DNA of 6,235 nt from the NCBI GenBank assembly GCA_003527165.1, contig DPSI01000143.1:1042-7276 (forward strand), given 5' to 3'. Positions 5,958 to 6,235 of this stretch are shown piece after piece. The translations under genes and the position numbers were made by a program. The first letter of the stretch is position 1. Every line of letters starts with the position of its first letter. This stretch comes from Pseudomonas sp. Lineage in GTDB: Bacteria > Pseudomonadota > Gammaproteobacteria > Pseudomonadales > Pseudomonadaceae. Below the pieces are notes generated by a model. It was given only the letters and a program-made list of their open reading frames with translations, made no database searches and was not told the DNA's origin.

Positions 5958-6235
5958 ATGTCCATCAGCTCCACCATCAAATCCATCCAGGACATCATGC
6001 GCAAAGACGTTGGCGTCGATGGCGACGCCCAGCGCATCGGCCAGCTGGTCTGGCTGCTGTTCCTCAAGATCTTCGATGACCGCGAGCTGGAATGGGAGCT
6101 GATGGATGACAACTACCGCTCGCCCATTCCCGAAAGCTGCCGCTGGCGCACCTGGGCTGCCGATCCGGAAGGCATGACTGGCGACGCACTGAAAGACTTC
6201 ATCGACAACAACCTGTTTCCGCAGCTGCAGAACCT
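5958..6235 (+). CDS. hsdM: Type I restriction-modification methyltransferase subunit, N-terminal part, cut by the right edge
   Basis: The first 92 codons are present. HsdM is the N6-adenine methyltransferase subunit; with HsdS it methylates host sites, and it forms the core of the restriction complex with HsdR. The visible part is the N-terminal HsdM_N helical domain, with the family pattern SSTIKSIQDIMRKDVGVDGD, then AQRIGQLVWLLFLKIFDDRE, then YRSPIPE, WRTWAADPEGMTGDAL and FIDNNLFPQLQNL. The catalytic NPPF motif and the SAM-binding region lie beyond the window. ATG 5958 is fixed by the family N-terminus and by AGGAAG just upstream. It begins 2 bp after the HNH stop, so the HNH gene is an integral part of the transcript. 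Codon use is GC-rich like the hsdR helicase region. An hsdS gene should follow. Confidence 0.95.
   Translation, partial: MSISSTIKSIQDIMRKDVGVDGDAQRIGQLVWLLFLKIFDDRELEWELMDDNYRSPIPESCRWRTWAADPEGMTGDALKDFIDNNLFPQLQN

Overview
The right half of this window holds the front of a type I restriction-modification operon of the EcoAI/EcoEI (type IB-like) kind: hsdR (2702-5065, complete), an HNH endonuclease gene (5101-5955), and the first 92 codons of hsdM (5958 to the right edge). All are on the + strand and tightly spaced (35 bp, then 2 bp). An hsdS gene is expected beyond the right edge. The HNH gene sits where hsdR would normally be followed directly by hsdM, so it is an accessory gene inside a core restriction operon.

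Upstream of hsdR is a 278-bp gap rich in inverted repeats. Before it lies a 215-aa protein (1776-2423, + strand) that resembles a peptidase M15-like family of unknown function. The left part of the window is accessory DNA. A two-gene minus-strand unit comprises a 101-aa single-pass membrane protein (681-986) and a 55-aa protein (517-684), overlapping by ATGA; a likely minus-strand terminator lies at 411-449. A further minus-strand gene starts at 204 and runs off the left edge. Between the minus-strand unit and the M15-like gene is about 790 bp with almost no coding signal. It holds a cluster of short iterated motifs (GGTRCGCAM five times, TGGATACC three times) that look like arm-type sites of a tyrosine recombinase or another multi-site DNA-binding protein.

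The organism is probably a GC-rich gammaproteobacterium of Pseudomonas type. The hsdR helicase region and hsdM use strongly G/C-ending codons, while the left region and the first two thirds of the HNH gene use more TTA, CTA and AGA codons, as in horizontally acquired DNA. This assignment is an inference; no rRNA, tRNA or housekeeping gene is present to confirm it. The whole window reads as part of a defence or genomic island. HsdR, HsdM and the unseen HsdS would form the restriction complex. The HNH protein may be a second, independent nuclease co-expressed with it.
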